Positions 36,147 through 51,086 of a DNA stretch of 64,000 bases are shown in pieces. Source of the stretch: Brevibacterium sp. p3-SID960 (GTDB lineage Bacteria; Actinomycetota; Actinomycetes; Actinomycetales; Brevibacteriaceae). The position numbers and the translations under genes were made by a program. The stretch is from NCBI RefSeq assembly GCF_025144725.1, contig NZ_JALXKS010000009.1:1-64000 (forward strand). Direction: 5' to 3'. Within the stretch, counting starts at the first letter, position 1. Each line of letters opens with the position of its first letter. The notes beneath the pieces are model-generated. The model saw only the letters and a list, made by a program, of their open reading frames with translations. It did not search any database and had not been told where the DNA came from.

Positions 36147-37117
36147 AGCACCTCCTGTCGACCGCAGACCTCAGCCGTGGGGACGCTATCGGCCTCCTCG
36201 ACGTCGCTGAGGAGATGACCCAGGTCAGCACTCACTCGGTGAAGAAGCTTCCGGTGCTGCGCGGCCACACCGTCGTCAACCTCTTCTTCGAGGACTCCAC
36301 CCGCACCCGCATCTCCTTCGAAGCCGCCGCCAAACGGCTCTCAGCCGATGTCATCAACTTCTCCGCCAAGGGATCGAGCGTGTCGAAGGGCGAGAGCCTG
36401 CAGGACACCGCCCAGACGCTCGGCGCGATGGGCGCAGACGCCGTCGTCGTCCGCCACAACGGCTCCGGCACTCCCTACCGGCTGGCCACCACCGGCTGGA
36501 TCGACGCCGGGGTCGTCAACGCCGGTGACGGCACCCACGAGCACCCCACCCAGGCGCTGCTCGACTCCTTCACCCTGCGCCGCACACTCACCGGATCGCC
36601 GGCCTCGGGCCCGGGAGGCAACGCCCGCGGCACCGACCTGGCCAGCACCACCGTCGCCGTCGTCGGCGACATCCTCCACTCCCGGGTCGCGCGCTCGAAC
36701 GTCCACCTGCTCACCACCCTTGGCGCCCGAGTGGTGCTCATCGCCCCGCCGACCCTGCTGCCGTGGGGTGTGGAGACGTGGCCGGCGGAGGTGTTCTACG
36801 ACTTCGATGAGGCACTCGACGCCCACGACTTCGATGCGGTCATGATGCTGCGCGTGCAGTTCGAGCGCATGCACCAGTCGTTCTTCCCCAACACCCGCGA
36901 ATACAGCCGCCTGTGGGGCATGACCTCCGCCCGCTACAACCGGCTGCCCGAACACACCGCGATCATGCATCCCGGGCCCATGAACCGCGGCTTCGAGATC
37001 TGCGCGCAGGCGGCCGACTCCCCGCGCGCGGTCATCCTCAACCAGGTGGAGAACGGCGTGGCCGTGCGCATGGCCGTGCTCTACAGTCTGCTCACCGGTA
37101 AGGAAGGTGCCCTATGA
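36143..37117 (+). CDS. pyrB: Aspartate carbamoyltransferase
   Basis: PyrB joins carbamoyl phosphate and aspartate. The carbamoyl-phosphate motif STRTR is at 52-56, HPTQALLD and HPGPMNRG follow. 324 residues; overlaps both neighbours by 4 bases. No pyrI regulatory subunit gene is present. Confidence 0.97.
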   Translation: MKHLLSTADLSRGDAIGLLDVAEEMTQVSTHSVKKLPVLRGHTVVNLFFEDSTRTRISFEAAAKRLSADVINFSAKGSSVSKGESLQDTAQTLGAMGADAVVVRHNGSGTPYRLATTGWIDAGVVNAGDGTHEHPTQALLDSFTLRRTLTGSPASGPGGNARGTDLASTTVAVVGDILHSRVARSNVHLLTTLGARVVLIAPPTLLPWGVETWPAEVFYDFDEALDAHDFDAVMMLRVQFERMHQSFFPNTREYSRLWGMTSARYNRLPEHTAIMHPGPMNRGFEICAQAADSPRAVILNQVENGVAVRMAVLYSLLTGKEGAL

Positions 37118-38427
37118 CTTCGCTGCTCATCCGCGGTGCGAACATCCTCGGCCAGGAGGTCGGCGACATCGCGATCTCAGACGGCCGCTTCGTCGACGTC
37201 ACGACCCTCACCAGCCCTGATGAAGTCATCGATGCCACCGGGCTCATCGCCCTGCCCGGCCTCGTCGACCTGCACGCCCACCTGCGGGAACCCGGCCGCG
37301 AAGACGCCGAGACGGTGCTCACCGGCTCCCAGTCAGCCGCCCGCGGCGGCTTCACAGCCGTGCACGCGATGGCCAACACCGCACCGGTCGCCGACACCGC
37401 CGGCGTCGTCGAACAGGTCTACCACCTCGGCCGCGAGGCCGGCTACACCGAAGTCGTGCCGATCGGCGCGGTCACCGTCGGGCAGAAGGGCACCCAGCTG
37501 GCCGAACTCGGTGCGATGGCCCGCTCGGCTGCCGGGGTGACGATCTTCTCCGACGACGGGCTGTGCGTGTTCGATCCGCTCATCATGCGCCGGGCCCTGG
37601 AGTACGTCAAGACCTTCGACGGGGTGATCGCCCAGCACTCCCAGGAGCCCCGGCTGACCGAAGGCGCCCAGATGAACGAGGGCGTCGTCTCCGCCGAACT
37701 CGGTCTGCCCGGCTGGCCGGCGGTGGCCGAGGAGGCGATCATCGCCCGCGACATCCTGCTCGCCGAGCACGTCGGCTCCCGGCTGCACATCTGCCACCTG
37801 TCGACCAAGGGCGCAGTCGACCTCGTGCGCTGGGGCAAGTCCCGCGGCGTGCAGGTCACCGCCGAGGTCACCCCGCACCACCTCATGCTCACCGATGAGC
37901 TCGTGCGCAGCTTCGACCCCGTCTACAAAGTCAACCCGCCGCTGCGCACCCAAGCCGACGTCGATGCCGTGCGCGCCGGGCTGGCAGATGGCACCATCGA
38001 CATCGTCGGCACCGACCACGCCCCGCACCCCTCGGAGCACAAGTGCTGCGAATGGACCGCCGCGGCGATGGGCATGGTCGGCATGGAGACCGCGCTGCCG
38101 ATCGTCGTCGAGGCGATGACTGACTACGACTTCGGTTGGGCTGATATCGCCCGCGTCATGTCGCGCACCCCGGCTGAGATCTCCGGTCTGCGCGAACAGG
38201 GCAGCCTGGAGATCGGCACCGGCGCGAACCTCGTGCTCGTCGACCCGGAGGCCAGCGAGCGGATTACCCCGGGTGCCCACGCGACGATGGGACGCAACAA
38301 TCCGTTCGCCGGGATCGAGGTGTCATCCCGGATCGTCCACACGATCCTCTACGGCCACCGCGTCGTCACCGACTCCCAGCTGTCCGACCCGCACCCGATC
38401 ACGAGAGGCGGCACATGGATCGCCTGA
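37114..38427 (+). CDS. pyrC: Dihydroorotase
   Basis: This type I dihydroorotase (437 residues) cyclises carbamoyl aspartate. The metal-binding HAH is at 54-56 ([10 protein letters not shown]), with later His ligands in HSQEP and HICHLST and the catalytic Asp in GTDHAPHP. It overlaps the next gene by 13 bases. Confidence 0.96.
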   Translation: MTSLLIRGANILGQEVGDIAISDGRFVDVTTLTSPDEVIDATGLIALPGLVDLHAHLREPGREDAETVLTGSQSAARGGFTAVHAMANTAPVADTAGVVEQVYHLGREAGYTEVVPIGAVTVGQKGTQLAELGAMARSAAGVTIFSDDGLCVFDPLIMRRALEYVKTFDGVIAQHSQEPRLTEGAQMNEGVVSAELGLPGWPAVAEEAIIARDILLAEHVGSRLHICHLSTKGAVDLVRWGKSRGVQVTAEVTPHHLMLTDELVRSFDPVYKVNPPLRTQADVDAVRAGLADGTIDIVGTDHAPHPSEHKCCEWTAAAMGMVGMETALPIVVEAMTDYDFGWADIARVMSRTPAEISGLREQGSLEIGTGANLVLVDPEASERITPGAHATMGRNNPFAGIEVSSRIVHTILYGHRVVTDSQLSDPHPITRGGTWIA

Positions 38428-38909
38428 TCCCGACCCTCATCGTCGCAGCCGTCATCGTCGTGCTCTTCGCCCTCATGTGGCTGGGCTGGCGGGCGCGCAA
38501 GAACCGGCAGTCCAGCATCCCCGCTCCCGCGGCGCCGGCTGCCGAACTCACGCTCAGCTCACCTCCCGTCGCGGGCACCTATGTGGCGACCACCCTGGCC
38601 GCCGAACCGCTCGAACGCGTCGCCGTCCACCACCTCGGCGTGCGCACCACCGCCTCACTGGGCATCAGCGGCACCGGCATCGTCCTCGACCGCGACGGCG
38701 TGCCCGACATGCTCATCCCCGCCGCCGACCTCGAAGACGTGCGCACCGACTCGGGGATGATCGGCAAATTCGTCGAACGCGACGGGCTCATCATCATCAC
38801 CTGGCGGCTCGGCGACACCCTCGTCGACACCGGCTTCCGCCCCCGGCACGCAGCCGACCGCACACCGACACTGAATTCCATCCGCCAGCTCCTCGGGGAG
38901 GACTCATGA
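38415..38909 (+). CDS. PH-like-domain membrane protein of the pyr operon
   Basis: The 164-residue protein has one N-terminal membrane segment (about 5-26, [21 protein letters not shown]), a basic stop-transfer patch, a Pro/Ala linker and a soluble beta-rich domain. A protein of this kind lies between pyrC and carA in many Actinobacteria, including mycobacteria (Rv1382). Its function is unknown; the conserved place suggests a link to pyrimidine synthesis or simply coupling. Overlaps carA by 4 bases. Confidence 0.85.
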   Translation: MDRLIPTLIVAAVIVVLFALMWLGWRARKNRQSSIPAPAAPAAELTLSSPPVAGTYVATTLAAEPLERVAVHHLGVRTTASLGISGTGIVLDRDGVPDMLIPAADLEDVRTDSGMIGKFVERDGLIIITWRLGDTLVDTGFRPRHAADRTPTLNSIRQLLGEDS

Positions 38910-40088
38910 CCCTGCACCAGCGCCCACCTGCCGTTCTCGTCCTCGACGACGGCCGCACACTGACCGGCCGCGCCTACGGCGCTGAGGGCTCGACCACCGG
39001 CGAGGCCGTGTTCGTCACCTCGATGACCGGCTACCAGGAGACCCTGACCGACCCGTCGTACCGGCGCCAGATCGTCATCCAGACGATGCCGCACATCGGC
39101 AACACCGGCGTCAACGACGAAGACGACGAATCCCGCGACATCTGGGTCGCCGGCTACGTCGTCCGCGACGCCGCCCGCCGCCGGTCGAACTGGCGGGCCA
39201 CCGGCGACCTCGAAGCCCGGCTGACCGACCGCGGCATCGTCGGCATCACCGACATCGACACCCGCGCACTCACCCGCCACCTGCGGGACAAGGGCGCCAT
39301 GCGCGCCGGGATCTTCTCCGGTCCCGAGGCGCAGCGCCCGAACGCAGAGTTGCTCGCCGAGGTGCGTGCCGCCGAACCGATGGCAGGAGCGAATCTGAGC
39401 GCAGAAGTCACCTGCGACAAGCCGTACACGATCCCGGCGGACGGGGAGAAGAAGCACAGCGTCGTCGCCTACGACCTCGGCATCAAGACGACGACACTCG
39501 ACCAGTTCGCCACCCGCGGAATCGAGACCATCGTCGTGCCGGCAGACTTCACCTTCGAACAGCTCGCTGAGCTGGACCCCGACGGCGTGTTCTTCTCCAA
39601 CGGCCCCGGCGATCCGTCGAGCGTGACGAACGCGGTGGACGTGCTCTCCCGGGTGCTGGAGGCCAAGATCCCGTTCTTCGGCATCTGCTTCGGCAACCAG
39701 CTGCTCGGGCGGGCACTCGGCTTCGAGACCTACAAGCTGCCCTTCGGCCACCGCGGCTCCAACCAGCCCGTCCTCGACACCGCCAACGGGCAGGTCCACA
39801 TCACCACCCAGAACCACGGCTTCGCCGTCGCTGCCCCGCTGCGCGAGATCGTCACCGCCCCAGCCGGGGAGCACCTCGGCCGAGTGGAGGTCAGCTACAT
39901 CGGACTCAACGACGCCGTCGTCGAAGGCCTGCGCTGCCTCGACCTGCCGGCGTTCTCCGTCCAGTTCCACCCCGAATCCGCAGCCGGCCCGCACGACGCC
40001 CGCGACCTGTTCGACCGGTTCATCGAACTGCTCGACGGCGCGGCCACCGTCACCCCGAGCATCGAGACCACCGAAGGAGACAACGCAC

Positions 40089-40096
<8 letters not shown>
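38906..40096 (+). CDS. carA: Carbamoyl phosphate synthase small subunit (glutaminase)
   Basis: CarA releases ammonia from glutamine for CarB. The 396-residue protein has the class I amidotransferase triad Cys261 (GICFGNQ), His355 and Glu357 (FHPES). The nucleophile elbow reads GNQ where E. coli has GHQ, a variant also common in Actinobacteria. The start is ATG at 38906, overlapping the membrane-protein gene; a much longer upstream frame is spurious. It overlaps carB by 8 bases. Confidence 0.96.
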
Positions 40097-43357
<3,261 letters not shown>

Positions 43358-43361
<4 letters not shown>

Positions 43362-44233
43362 GCGTGCAGGACACGAGCCCCCAGCCTGGACGGGATTACG
43401 GATGCGACTGGCCGCAGGCCAACCGCACTCGGCTGTGCGTCGGCATCGACCCGCACGCCGGGCTGCTGGCCGACTGGTCGCTGCCGGACTCCGCGGCCGG
43501 GGTGCGCGACTTCGGCCTGCGCATCGTCGAGGCGGCCGCAGGGGAGTGCAGGACCGTCAAACCGCAGGCGGCGTTCTTCGAACGCCACGGCTCCCGCGGG
43601 ATGGCCGCCCTCGAAGACGTGCTGAGCGCTGCCCACGCTGCTGGGCTGTCGACGATCCTCGACATCAAGCGCGGTGACATCGGCTCGACGATGGCCGGCT
43701 ACGCCGAGGCCTACATGAACCCGGCCTCCCCGCTGTACGCCCACGCCGTGACCCTGTCACCGTATCTGGGCTTCGGCTCACTCGCACCGGCTTTCGAATG
43801 CGCACGCACCTACGGCACCGGCGCGTTCGTCCTCGCGCTGACGTCGAACCCCGATGGTGCCGCCGTCCAGCATGCGCGCACCTCCGGCGGACAGACGGTC
43901 GCCGCCGAGGTGATCGCAGGCGTCCGGGAGGTCAACGCACAGCTCGGTGCCCCGCGCCTCGGCGTCGTCATCGGTGCGACCACCGGCACCGCCGCCCGTG
44001 ACCTCGGCATCGACCTGACAGCAGGCGACTACCCGATCCTGGCACCGGGCTACGGCGCCCAGGGAGGGGCAGTCGAGGATCTGCACAGCGTGTTCGGCGC
44101 AGCGTTCACCGACGGCCGGGTCATCGTGAATGCGGGACGTGCGATCCTCTCAGCAGGACCGGGGATTCCAGCACTGCGCGAGCAGATGAGGGAAACGACC
44201 CGTGCGCTCACCGGTGCAGACGGTCTACACTGA
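43358..44233 (+). CDS. pyrF: Orotidine 5'-phosphate decarboxylase (type 2)
   Basis: PyrF makes UMP from OMP. This is the long actinobacterial type 2 form (291 residues), with the catalytic Lys104 in [12 protein letters not shown]. The ATG at 43358 overlaps the carB stop; an in-frame upstream start lies within carB and is less likely. It ends the pyr operon, as pyrD and pyrE are not here. Confidence 0.95.
44226..44231 (+). promoter_or_regulatory. Probable -10 box for mihF, overlapping the pyrF stop
   Basis: TACACT includes the T of the pyrF TGA stop. It gives a leader of about 35 bases with AAGGAG at 44264-44269. Confidence 0.5.
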
Positions 44234-44274
44234 TACAAATCTGCTGATGCGGACTGGAGCACTAAGGAGTAGAC

Positions 44275-44592
44275 GTGGCTCTCCAACCTCTGACACCCGA
44301 ACAGCGTTCTGCAGCACTCGACAAAGCGTTCAAGGCCAGGCAGGCTCGGGCGGATGCCAAGGCTGCGCTGAAGTCAGGTGAGAAATCCCTGTCGACAGTC
44401 CTGAAGGACGCAGCAGACGACGAAGCTCTGAGCAAGATGAAGGTCCATGACCTGCTGCGCTCCATGCCCGGCGTGGGCAAGCGGCGCGCTTCAGCGCTCA
44501 TGGAGCAGATCGGCATTGCCGAATCCCGGCGACTCAAGGGCCTCGGCGTGCACCAGAAGGCCGCACTCGTGGAGAGATTCGAAACCGCGTGA
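44275..44592 (+). CDS. mihF: Actinobacterial integration host factor
   Basis: This small DNA-binding protein (105 residues) is unrelated to E. coli IHF; it is essential in mycobacteria and shapes the nucleoid. The sequence shows a long N-terminal helix rich in Ala/Lys and the helix-two-turn-helix core [21 protein letters not shown] start with AAGGAG 5 bases upstream. It overlaps gmk by 4 bases, the standard actinobacterial order. Confidence 0.95.
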   Translation: MALQPLTPEQRSAALDKAFKARQARADAKAALKSGEKSLSTVLKDAADDEALSKMKVHDLLRSMPGVGKRRASALMEQIGIAESRRLKGLGVHQKAALVERFETA

Positions 44593-45164
44593 CCCAACGA
44601 CTGACTGTTCTGGCAGGACCGACCGCCGTCGGCAAAGGCACCGTCGGCGCACACATCCGCAGACACTTCCCGCAGATCTGGTTCTCCGTCTCAGCCACCA
44701 CGCGCCCACCGCGTGAGGGCGAGCGGGAAGGCGTCGACTACTACTTCGTCAGCGAAGAGGAGTTCGACCGCATGATCGAAGCCGGCGAACTCCTCGAATT
44801 CGCCACCGTGCACGGCCGGTACCGCTACGGCACGCCTGCCGAGCCGGTGCGCGAAGCACTCGAAGCCGGCTCCCATCCGCTGCTGGAGATCGACCTGCAG
44901 GGGGCCCGCCAGGTCAAGGAGACGATGCCTGAGGCGAGGTTCGTGTTCCTCGGCCCCCCGAGTTGGGATGAGCTCGTCCGCCGGCTCATCGGCCGCGGCA
45001 CCGAATCCGAAGAGGAACAGGCCCGGCGGCTGGAGACCGCGAAGGAAGAGCTGGCCGCTGAGACCGAGTTCGACCACACCGTCATCAACCACGACATTTC
45101 AGAAGCCGCCGAGGAACTAGTAGCATTGATGGGGTTGTCAATCGACAACGCCCCCGACAACTGA
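44589..45164 (+). CDS. gmk: Guanylate kinase
   Basis: Gmk turns GMP into GDP. The P-loop is at 10-18 (GPTAVGKGT), the GMP-binding region includes [13 protein letters not shown] and EGVDYYFV. 191 residues, GTG start overlapping mihF. It feeds the nucleotide pools used by (p)ppGpp synthesis, and rpoZ follows as in E. coli and most bacteria. Confidence 0.96.
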   Translation: MTQRLTVLAGPTAVGKGTVGAHIRRHFPQIWFSVSATTRPPREGEREGVDYYFVSEEEFDRMIEAGELLEFATVHGRYRYGTPAEPVREALEAGSHPLLEIDLQGARQVKETMPEARFVFLGPPSWDELVRRLIGRGTESEEEQARRLETAKEELAAETEFDHTVINHDISEAAEELVALMGLSIDNAPDN

Positions 45165-45174
45165 TGGAGTTTGA

Positions 45175-45513
45175 GTGTCCGCTGAACCGAAAGGTATCAC
45201 CAATCCGCCGATCGACGACCTGCTGGCGGTGACGGATTCGAAGTTCGAACTCGTCATCGAATCGGCTCGCCGCGCCCGGCAGATCAATGCCTACTACGCG
45301 CAGCTTCAGGAGGGCCTGCTCGAGAACGTCGGCCCGCTGGTGACCCCGGAGCCGAACGAGAAGCCGCTGTCGATCGCCCTGCGCGAGGTCAACGAAGGCA
45401 AGATCCTCATCCGCGAGCCGCGTGAAGAGGACTTCGCCGCGCCGGTCGTCGAAGACTTCGAGACTGCTGAAGCCGACATCGACCTGAGCTTCGACACCCC
45501 CACCGAGCAGTGA
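45175..45513 (+). CDS. rpoZ: RNA polymerase omega subunit
   Basis: Omega helps fold and hold the beta-prime subunit. The 112-residue protein has the conserved core [26 protein letters not shown] split over about 9-36 and [15 protein letters not shown] near 63-77. GTG start 10 bases after the gmk stop. It overlaps coaBC by 4 bases. Confidence 0.95.
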   Translation: MSAEPKGITNPPIDDLLAVTDSKFELVIESARRARQINAYYAQLQEGLLENVGPLVTPEPNEKPLSIALREVNEGKILIREPREEDFAAPVVEDFETAEADIDLSFDTPTEQ

Positions 45514-46781
45514 ACATCGTCGTAGGGGTCAGCGGCGGGATCGCGGCCTACAAGGCCTGTCAGGTCGTCCGCGCCCTGCGAGAACGCGGGCACGCCGTCA
45601 AGGTCGTGCCCACCGACTCGGCGCTCACCTTCGTCGGCGCCGCCACCTGGGAGGCGCTGAGCGGCCAGCCGGTGCAGACGAGCGTGTTCGAACGCATCGA
45701 CGAAGTCGAGCACATCCGCATCGGCCAGCACGCCGACCTCGTGCTCATCGCCCCGGCCACCGCCGACCTCATCGCACGGCTGCGCGCTGGGCGGGCCGAT
45801 GACCTGCTGACCGCCACCGTCATCTCCACGACCGCGCCGGTGGTGCTTGCGCCTGCGATGCACACCGAGATGTGGCTCAACCCCGCCACCGCCGACAACG
45901 TCGCCGTGCTGCGCGAACGCGGCATCCATGTCATCGAACCGGCCAGCGGCCGGCTCACCGGAGCCGATTCCGGGCCCGGACGGCTACCCGAACCCGAGGA
46001 CATCGTCGCCACCGCCCTTGACGTCCACAGCAGCCGTGCCTCGGGAACCGACGCCGAGGCGCCACTCGCCGGTCGGCGAGTGCTCATCACCGCAGGCGGC
46101 ACCCGCGAGCCGCTCGACCCGGTGCGCTTCCTCGGCAACCGGTCCTCGGGCAAACAGGGGATCGCCCTGGCCCGTGCGGCAGCCGGACTCGGTGCCGATG
46201 TCACCCTTATCGCCGCCAACGTCGAGGACAGACTGCTGGAGGGCCTCAGCGACCGGATCGCCGTCACCGGCATCGAGACGACCGCCGAACTGCAGCACGC
46301 CGCCCAGGCCTCTCAGCCCGATGCCGACGTCATCATCATGTGCGCCGCGGTCGTCGACTACCGGCCGGCTGAGACCGCCGAGCACAAGATGAAGAAGTCC
46401 GGGGACTCCGGATTGATGATCGAACTCGTGCAGAACCCCGACATCCTCGCCGGCCTCGTCGATACCCGCGCCGAGGGCCAGACGATCATCGGATTCGCCG
46501 CCGAAACCGGCTCCCCGCACGCCAGCGCTGAGGAGCTCGCCCAGCAGAAGCTGCTGCGCAAGGGCTGCGACATGCTCGTTCTCAACGACGTCTCCGCCGG
46601 CCAGGCCTTCGACCGCGACGACAACAGCCTCATCGTCTACGAACGCGTCCCCACCGACCCCGGTCAGGGCGGAGCCGCTGGTCAGAGCGCTTCAGTGCGC
46701 GAGGTGCTCCGCACGGCCGGGTCGAAGGAGAATGTGTCGCAGGAAGTCATGGCCGCTGTCGCTGCGCGTGCGAATCGATAG
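45510..46781 (+). CDS. coaBC: Bifunctional phosphopantothenoylcysteine synthetase/decarboxylase
   Basis: This enzyme carries out two steps of coenzyme A synthesis. The N-terminal flavoprotein decarboxylase (about 1-185) has [10 protein letters not shown] and the motif PAMHTEMW (PAMNxxMW in E. coli; the His variant occurs in other Actinobacteria). The C-terminal CoaB synthetase (about 190-423) has [15 protein letters not shown]. 423 residues, GTG start. Its TAG stop forms the start of the metK -10 box. Confidence 0.95.
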   Translation: MNIVVGVSGGIAAYKACQVVRALRERGHAVKVVPTDSALTFVGAATWEALSGQPVQTSVFERIDEVEHIRIGQHADLVLIAPATADLIARLRAGRADDLLTATVISTTAPVVLAPAMHTEMWLNPATADNVAVLRERGIHVIEPASGRLTGADSGPGRLPEPEDIVATALDVHSSRASGTDAEAPLAGRRVLITAGGTREPLDPVRFLGNRSSGKQGIALARAAAGLGADVTLIAANVEDRLLEGLSDRIAVTGIETTAELQHAAQASQPDADVIIMCAAVVDYRPAETAEHKMKKSGDSGLMIELVQNPDILAGLVDTRAEGQTIIGFAAETGSPHASAEELAQQKLLRKGCDMLVLNDVSAGQAFDRDDNSLIVYERVPTDPGQGGAAGQSASVREVLRTAGSKENVSQEVMAAVAARANR

Positions 46782-46784
46782 GAT
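46779..46784 (+). promoter_or_regulatory. -10 box of a leaderless promoter (metK), overlapping a stop codon
   Basis: TAGGAT ends 6 bases before the metK GTG. Its TAG is the coaBC stop codon. No ribosome site intervenes. Confidence 0.6.
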
Positions 46785-46790
46785 GGCCGG

Positions 46791-47990
<1,200 letters not shown>

Positions 47991-48011
47991 CCCGCTCAGG
48001 AGAGCAGACGC

Positions 48012-50111
48012 ATGAGCCAGCAGCCGCGGCTCATCGCCGACGACGGCGATGACGACGGCCTCGACTCCGGCATTCGGGTGCGCGGCGGCAAGACGCCGGC
48101 CGCGCACCTGCCGGTTGCCGAGGTGCTCGTCGAAACCCAGCTGCCGCACCTGGCCCGCCCCTTCGACTACGCCGTCACCGAGGGCCTCGACGCCGACGCA
48201 CAGCCCGGAGTGCGCGTGCGGGTCCGCTTCGCCGGGCGGCTCATCTCCGGATTCGTCGTCTCCCGCAAGGCCAGCAGCGAACACGTCGGTGAACTCACCG
48301 CCATCGAGCGGGTCGTCTCCGACCTCGTCGTTCTCACTCCCGAACTGCGCCGTCTGTGCGAGGAGATCGCCGCCCGCTACGCCGGCACCCTGCCCGATGT
48401 GCTGCGCCTGGCGATCCCGCCCAGGCATGCGACAGCCGAGAAGCGCGCCCGCACCGCATCGCCCGCGCCGCTCGGCGCGGTCGAACGCCAGCAGATCTGC
48501 GATGAGATCAGCGCACACTCCGATGAACCGGGCGCTTTCACCGACTACCTCACCGCGCTCGACACCTGGATGGGTGCGGCCCCAGCAGACGGCGACAGCA
48601 GCAGCACAGCCGACGGCGACACCGCCAGCGCACCTGCCGGCCCGCGCGCGGCCATGGCGCTGCTGCCTGGCAGCCTGCCGGGCACCGGCTGGATCCACTA
48701 CGGACTGCGCACAGCCGCCCGCGTGCTGCGCACAGGCCGATCGGTGCTGTGGCTCGTGCCCGATCACCGCGAACTCGCTGCGCTCGAAGCCGCCCTCGGC
48801 GACTTCAAGCCGCTGGCGATCCGCCTGTCAGCCGATCAAGGCCAGTCTGCTCGCTGGTCGGCCTGGGTGCGCGCGCTGCACGGAACCGCCCGCCTCGTCA
48901 TCGGTACCCGCGCCGCCGCGTTCGCCCCGACATCCGACATCGGCCTGGTCATCTGCCTCGACGACGGCGATGAGAACTACCTTGACCAGCACGCCCCCTA
49001 CCCGCACGCCCGTCAGGTGCTGCTCACCCGCATCCAGCAGACCGGTTGTGCAGCCCTGTTCCTCGACTACAACCGCACCGTCGAGATCCAGCGGCTCGTG
49101 CGCATCGGCTGGCTCGGCGAGATCACCTACCCGGCGCCGGCCCACCGCCAGCAGGCCCCGGTCTGCCAGCTGCCACCAGAAGACCTTCCGCCGCATCAGC
49201 ACCAGCGGCTGCCCGAACTCGGCTTCCGCCTCACCCAGGCAGCGATCGGACGCACCAAGGAATCCCCGGCTATCGGACCCGTCCTCGTGCAAGTTCCGCG
49301 CGCCGGCTACCTGCCGGTGGTCGCCTGCGCCGGCTGCCGGGCCGTCATCGAATGCCCGCAGTGCGCAGGCAAACTCGAAGCCGCTTCCCAGACGGGGCCC
49401 TTCGCCTGCCGGATCTGCGGCTTCCGTGCCGAAACCTTCACCTGCCCCCAGTGCTCCAGCCACACCATCCGATCCGTCGTCGCCGGGATTGAGCGCACCT
49501 TCGAAGAGCTCGGCCGCGCCTTCCCCGGCACCAAGGTCATCCGCTCCGGCGGCAGCCACATCATCGACCGCGTCCCCGACGAACCGAGCATCGTCGTCGC
49601 CACCACCGGGGCTGAACCGTATGCTGACAACGGCTACGCCCTGGCCCTGCTGCTCGACTCGCTCTGGCCGGGCCCGGGCCTGCAGGCCACCGACCGCGCC
49701 ATCGCCCGCCGCATGCGGGCTGCCTGCCTGGTCCGCGGCTGGCAGCACGGCGGACGCATCCTGCTCATGGACGACGACCCCTCGATCCGCCAGGTCATCT
49801 CCGATTTCGCACCCGTCGCCTGGGCCGATGAGCAGTACCGGGCGCGCAGCGAGCTGCGCTTCCCCCCGGCAGTGCGCACCATCGGCCTGCGCGGTGACCG
49901 GTCCGCCGTCGCCGAGGTGGTTGCTGCGGCTTCCGAGGTAGGTCAGGTGTGGGACATCTACGCGCACGACGAGCCGTACGAGCTCATCATCGGCACCACC
50001 ATCGCCTCCGGACCCGCCGTCACCCGGCGGATCGCCGCCGAGGTCGCCGCCCGGTCGATGCGGCATGAGGATTCCGTCTTCGCCCGGGTCGACGATCCCG
50101 ACGTGCTCTGA
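48012..50111 (+). CDS. priA: PriA primosome protein, helicase-motif-degenerate form
   Basis: The 699-residue protein aligns in layout with PriA: an N-terminal DNA 3'-end-binding domain, a helicase-like core and the zinc-binding insertion with eight Cys-type positions (CAGC, CPQC, CRIC, CPQC). The Walker A position has no GxGKT (it reads LPGSLPGTG) and the DEEH box reads DDGDEN, so ATP-driven unwinding is probably lost. This is the known actinobacterial form; replication-restart loading may remain. ATG with AGGAG upstream, 21 bases after metK. Confidence 0.9.
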   Translation: MSQQPRLIADDGDDDGLDSGIRVRGGKTPAAHLPVAEVLVETQLPHLARPFDYAVTEGLDADAQPGVRVRVRFAGRLISGFVVSRKASSEHVGELTAIERVVSDLVVLTPELRRLCEEIAARYAGTLPDVLRLAIPPRHATAEKRARTASPAPLGAVERQQICDEISAHSDEPGAFTDYLTALDTWMGAAPADGDSSSTADGDTASAPAGPRAAMALLPGSLPGTGWIHYGLRTAARVLRTGRSVLWLVPDHRELAALEAALGDFKPLAIRLSADQGQSARWSAWVRALHGTARLVIGTRAAAFAPTSDIGLVICLDDGDENYLDQHAPYPHARQVLLTRIQQTGCAALFLDYNRTVEIQRLVRIGWLGEITYPAPAHRQQAPVCQLPPEDLPPHQHQRLPELGFRLTQAAIGRTKESPAIGPVLVQVPRAGYLPVVACAGCRAVIECPQCAGKLEAASQTGPFACRICGFRAETFTCPQCSSHTIRSVVAGIERTFEELGRAFPGTKVIRSGGSHIIDRVPDEPSIVVATTGAEPYADNGYALALLLDSLWPGPGLQATDRAIARRMRAACLVRGWQHGGRILLMDDDPSIRQVISDFAPVAWADEQYRARSELRFPPAVRTIGLRGDRSAVAEVVAAASEVGQVWDIYAHDEPYELIIGTTIASGPAVTRRIAAEVAARSMRHEDSVFARVDDPDVL

Positions 50112-50129
50112 ACCTGTCTGCCCGGTCGT

Positions 50130-50135
50130 TAGACT
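50130..50135 (+). promoter_or_regulatory. -10 box of a leaderless promoter (fmt)
   Basis: TAGACT ends 6 bases before the fmt GTG at 50142, in the 30-base gap after priA. Confidence 0.6.
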
Positions 50136-50141
50136 GGCGGG

Positions 50142-51086
50142 GTGAGAATCGTCTTCGCAGGAACCCCCGCCGTGGCCGTGCCCGCTCTCGAAGCGCTGCT
50201 TGAGTCCAACCATGAGGTCATCGCCGTGCTCACCCGCCCCGATGCGCCTGTTGGGCGCAAGCGCGTGCTGACACCGAGCCCGGTGAAGGAGCGCGCCCTG
50301 GCAGCCGGGATCCCGGTGCTCGAGGCAGCCCGGCTGCGCGGGCAGATCCTCGACGAGCTCGACGCTCTCAACCCCGATGCCGTCGCCGTCGTCGCCTTCG
50401 GCGCGATCGCAGGCCCCCGCGCCCTGTCGATCAGCGCGCACGGCTGGTACAACCTGCACTTCTCCCTGCTGCCGCAGTGGCGCGGAGCGGCACCGGTGCA
50501 GCGGGCGCTCATGGCCGGGCAGATGTCCTCGGGAGTCACCGTCTTCCGCATCGACACCGGCATGGACACCGGCCCGGTGCTCGCCCAGCAGGAACTCGAC
50601 CTGCCCTCAGCGCCGGCCGGTGAAGTCCTCGACTCCTACGCCCGCACCGGCGCTGAGCTGCTCGTCACCGCCTTCGACCAACTCGCCGACGGCACCGCCG
50701 AGCTCACCCCGCAACAGGGGGAGAGCAGCCATGCCGAGAAGATCATCCCCGAGGAAGCCGAACTGTCCTTCACCGCCACCACCGCTGAACTCGTCGCCCG
50801 CGCCAACGGCGTGACGCCGACACCGGGCCCGTGGGCGCTCATGGACGGCAAGCGCACGAAGCTCGCCGGCCTCACCGCGGCCGATGACCCCGGCAGCGCA
50901 GCCTGGCAGCAGCCCGGCCAGCTCGCCGCTGACGCCGACGGCTCCGTACTCATCGGCACCAGCGACGGAGCGGTCATCGTTGAACGGATCCAGCCCTTCG
51001 GCAAGGCGATGATGGACGCCGCCGACTTCCTGCGCGGCCGCGGCCAGGCCGCCTTCGACATCAGCGAGGAGCCCGCCGATGGCTGA
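50142..51086 (+). CDS. fmt: Methionyl-tRNA formyltransferase
   Basis: Fmt formylates initiator Met-tRNA using 10-formyl-THF. The 314-residue protein starts RIVFAGTPAVAVPAL and has the folate-binding HFSLLPQWRGAAPVQ. The family Asp (GMDTGPVL) follows. Leaderless GTG start. It overlaps rsmB by 8 bases. The deformylase (def) gene that often precedes it is absent from this spot. Confidence 0.96.
   Translation: MRIVFAGTPAVAVPALEALLESNHEVIAVLTRPDAPVGRKRVLTPSPVKERALAAGIPVLEAARLRGQILDELDALNPDAVAVVAFGAIAGPRALSISAHGWYNLHFSLLPQWRGAAPVQRALMAGQMSSGVTVFRIDTGMDTGPVLAQQELDLPSAPAGEVLDSYARTGAELLVTAFDQLADGTAELTPQQGESSHAEKIIPEEAELSFTATTAELVARANGVTPTPGPWALMDGKRTKLAGLTAADDPGSAAWQQPGQLAADADGSVLIGTSDGAVIVERIQPFGKAMMDAADFLRGRGQAAFDISEEPADG

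Noticed and set aside
38273..38905. Upstream extension of the carA frame
   Set aside because: It runs through pyrC and the membrane-protein gene and reads as Arg/His-rich nonsense; CarA begins properly at the ATG at 38906.
39670..39700. CarA nucleophile elbow GNQ instead of GHQ as a possible loss of activity
   Set aside because: Cys261, His355 and Glu357 are all present and the N variant is common in Actinobacteria.
46741..46790. SAM riboswitch before metK
   Set aside because: Only 9 bases separate coaBC and metK; there is no room and no SAM-switch sequence.
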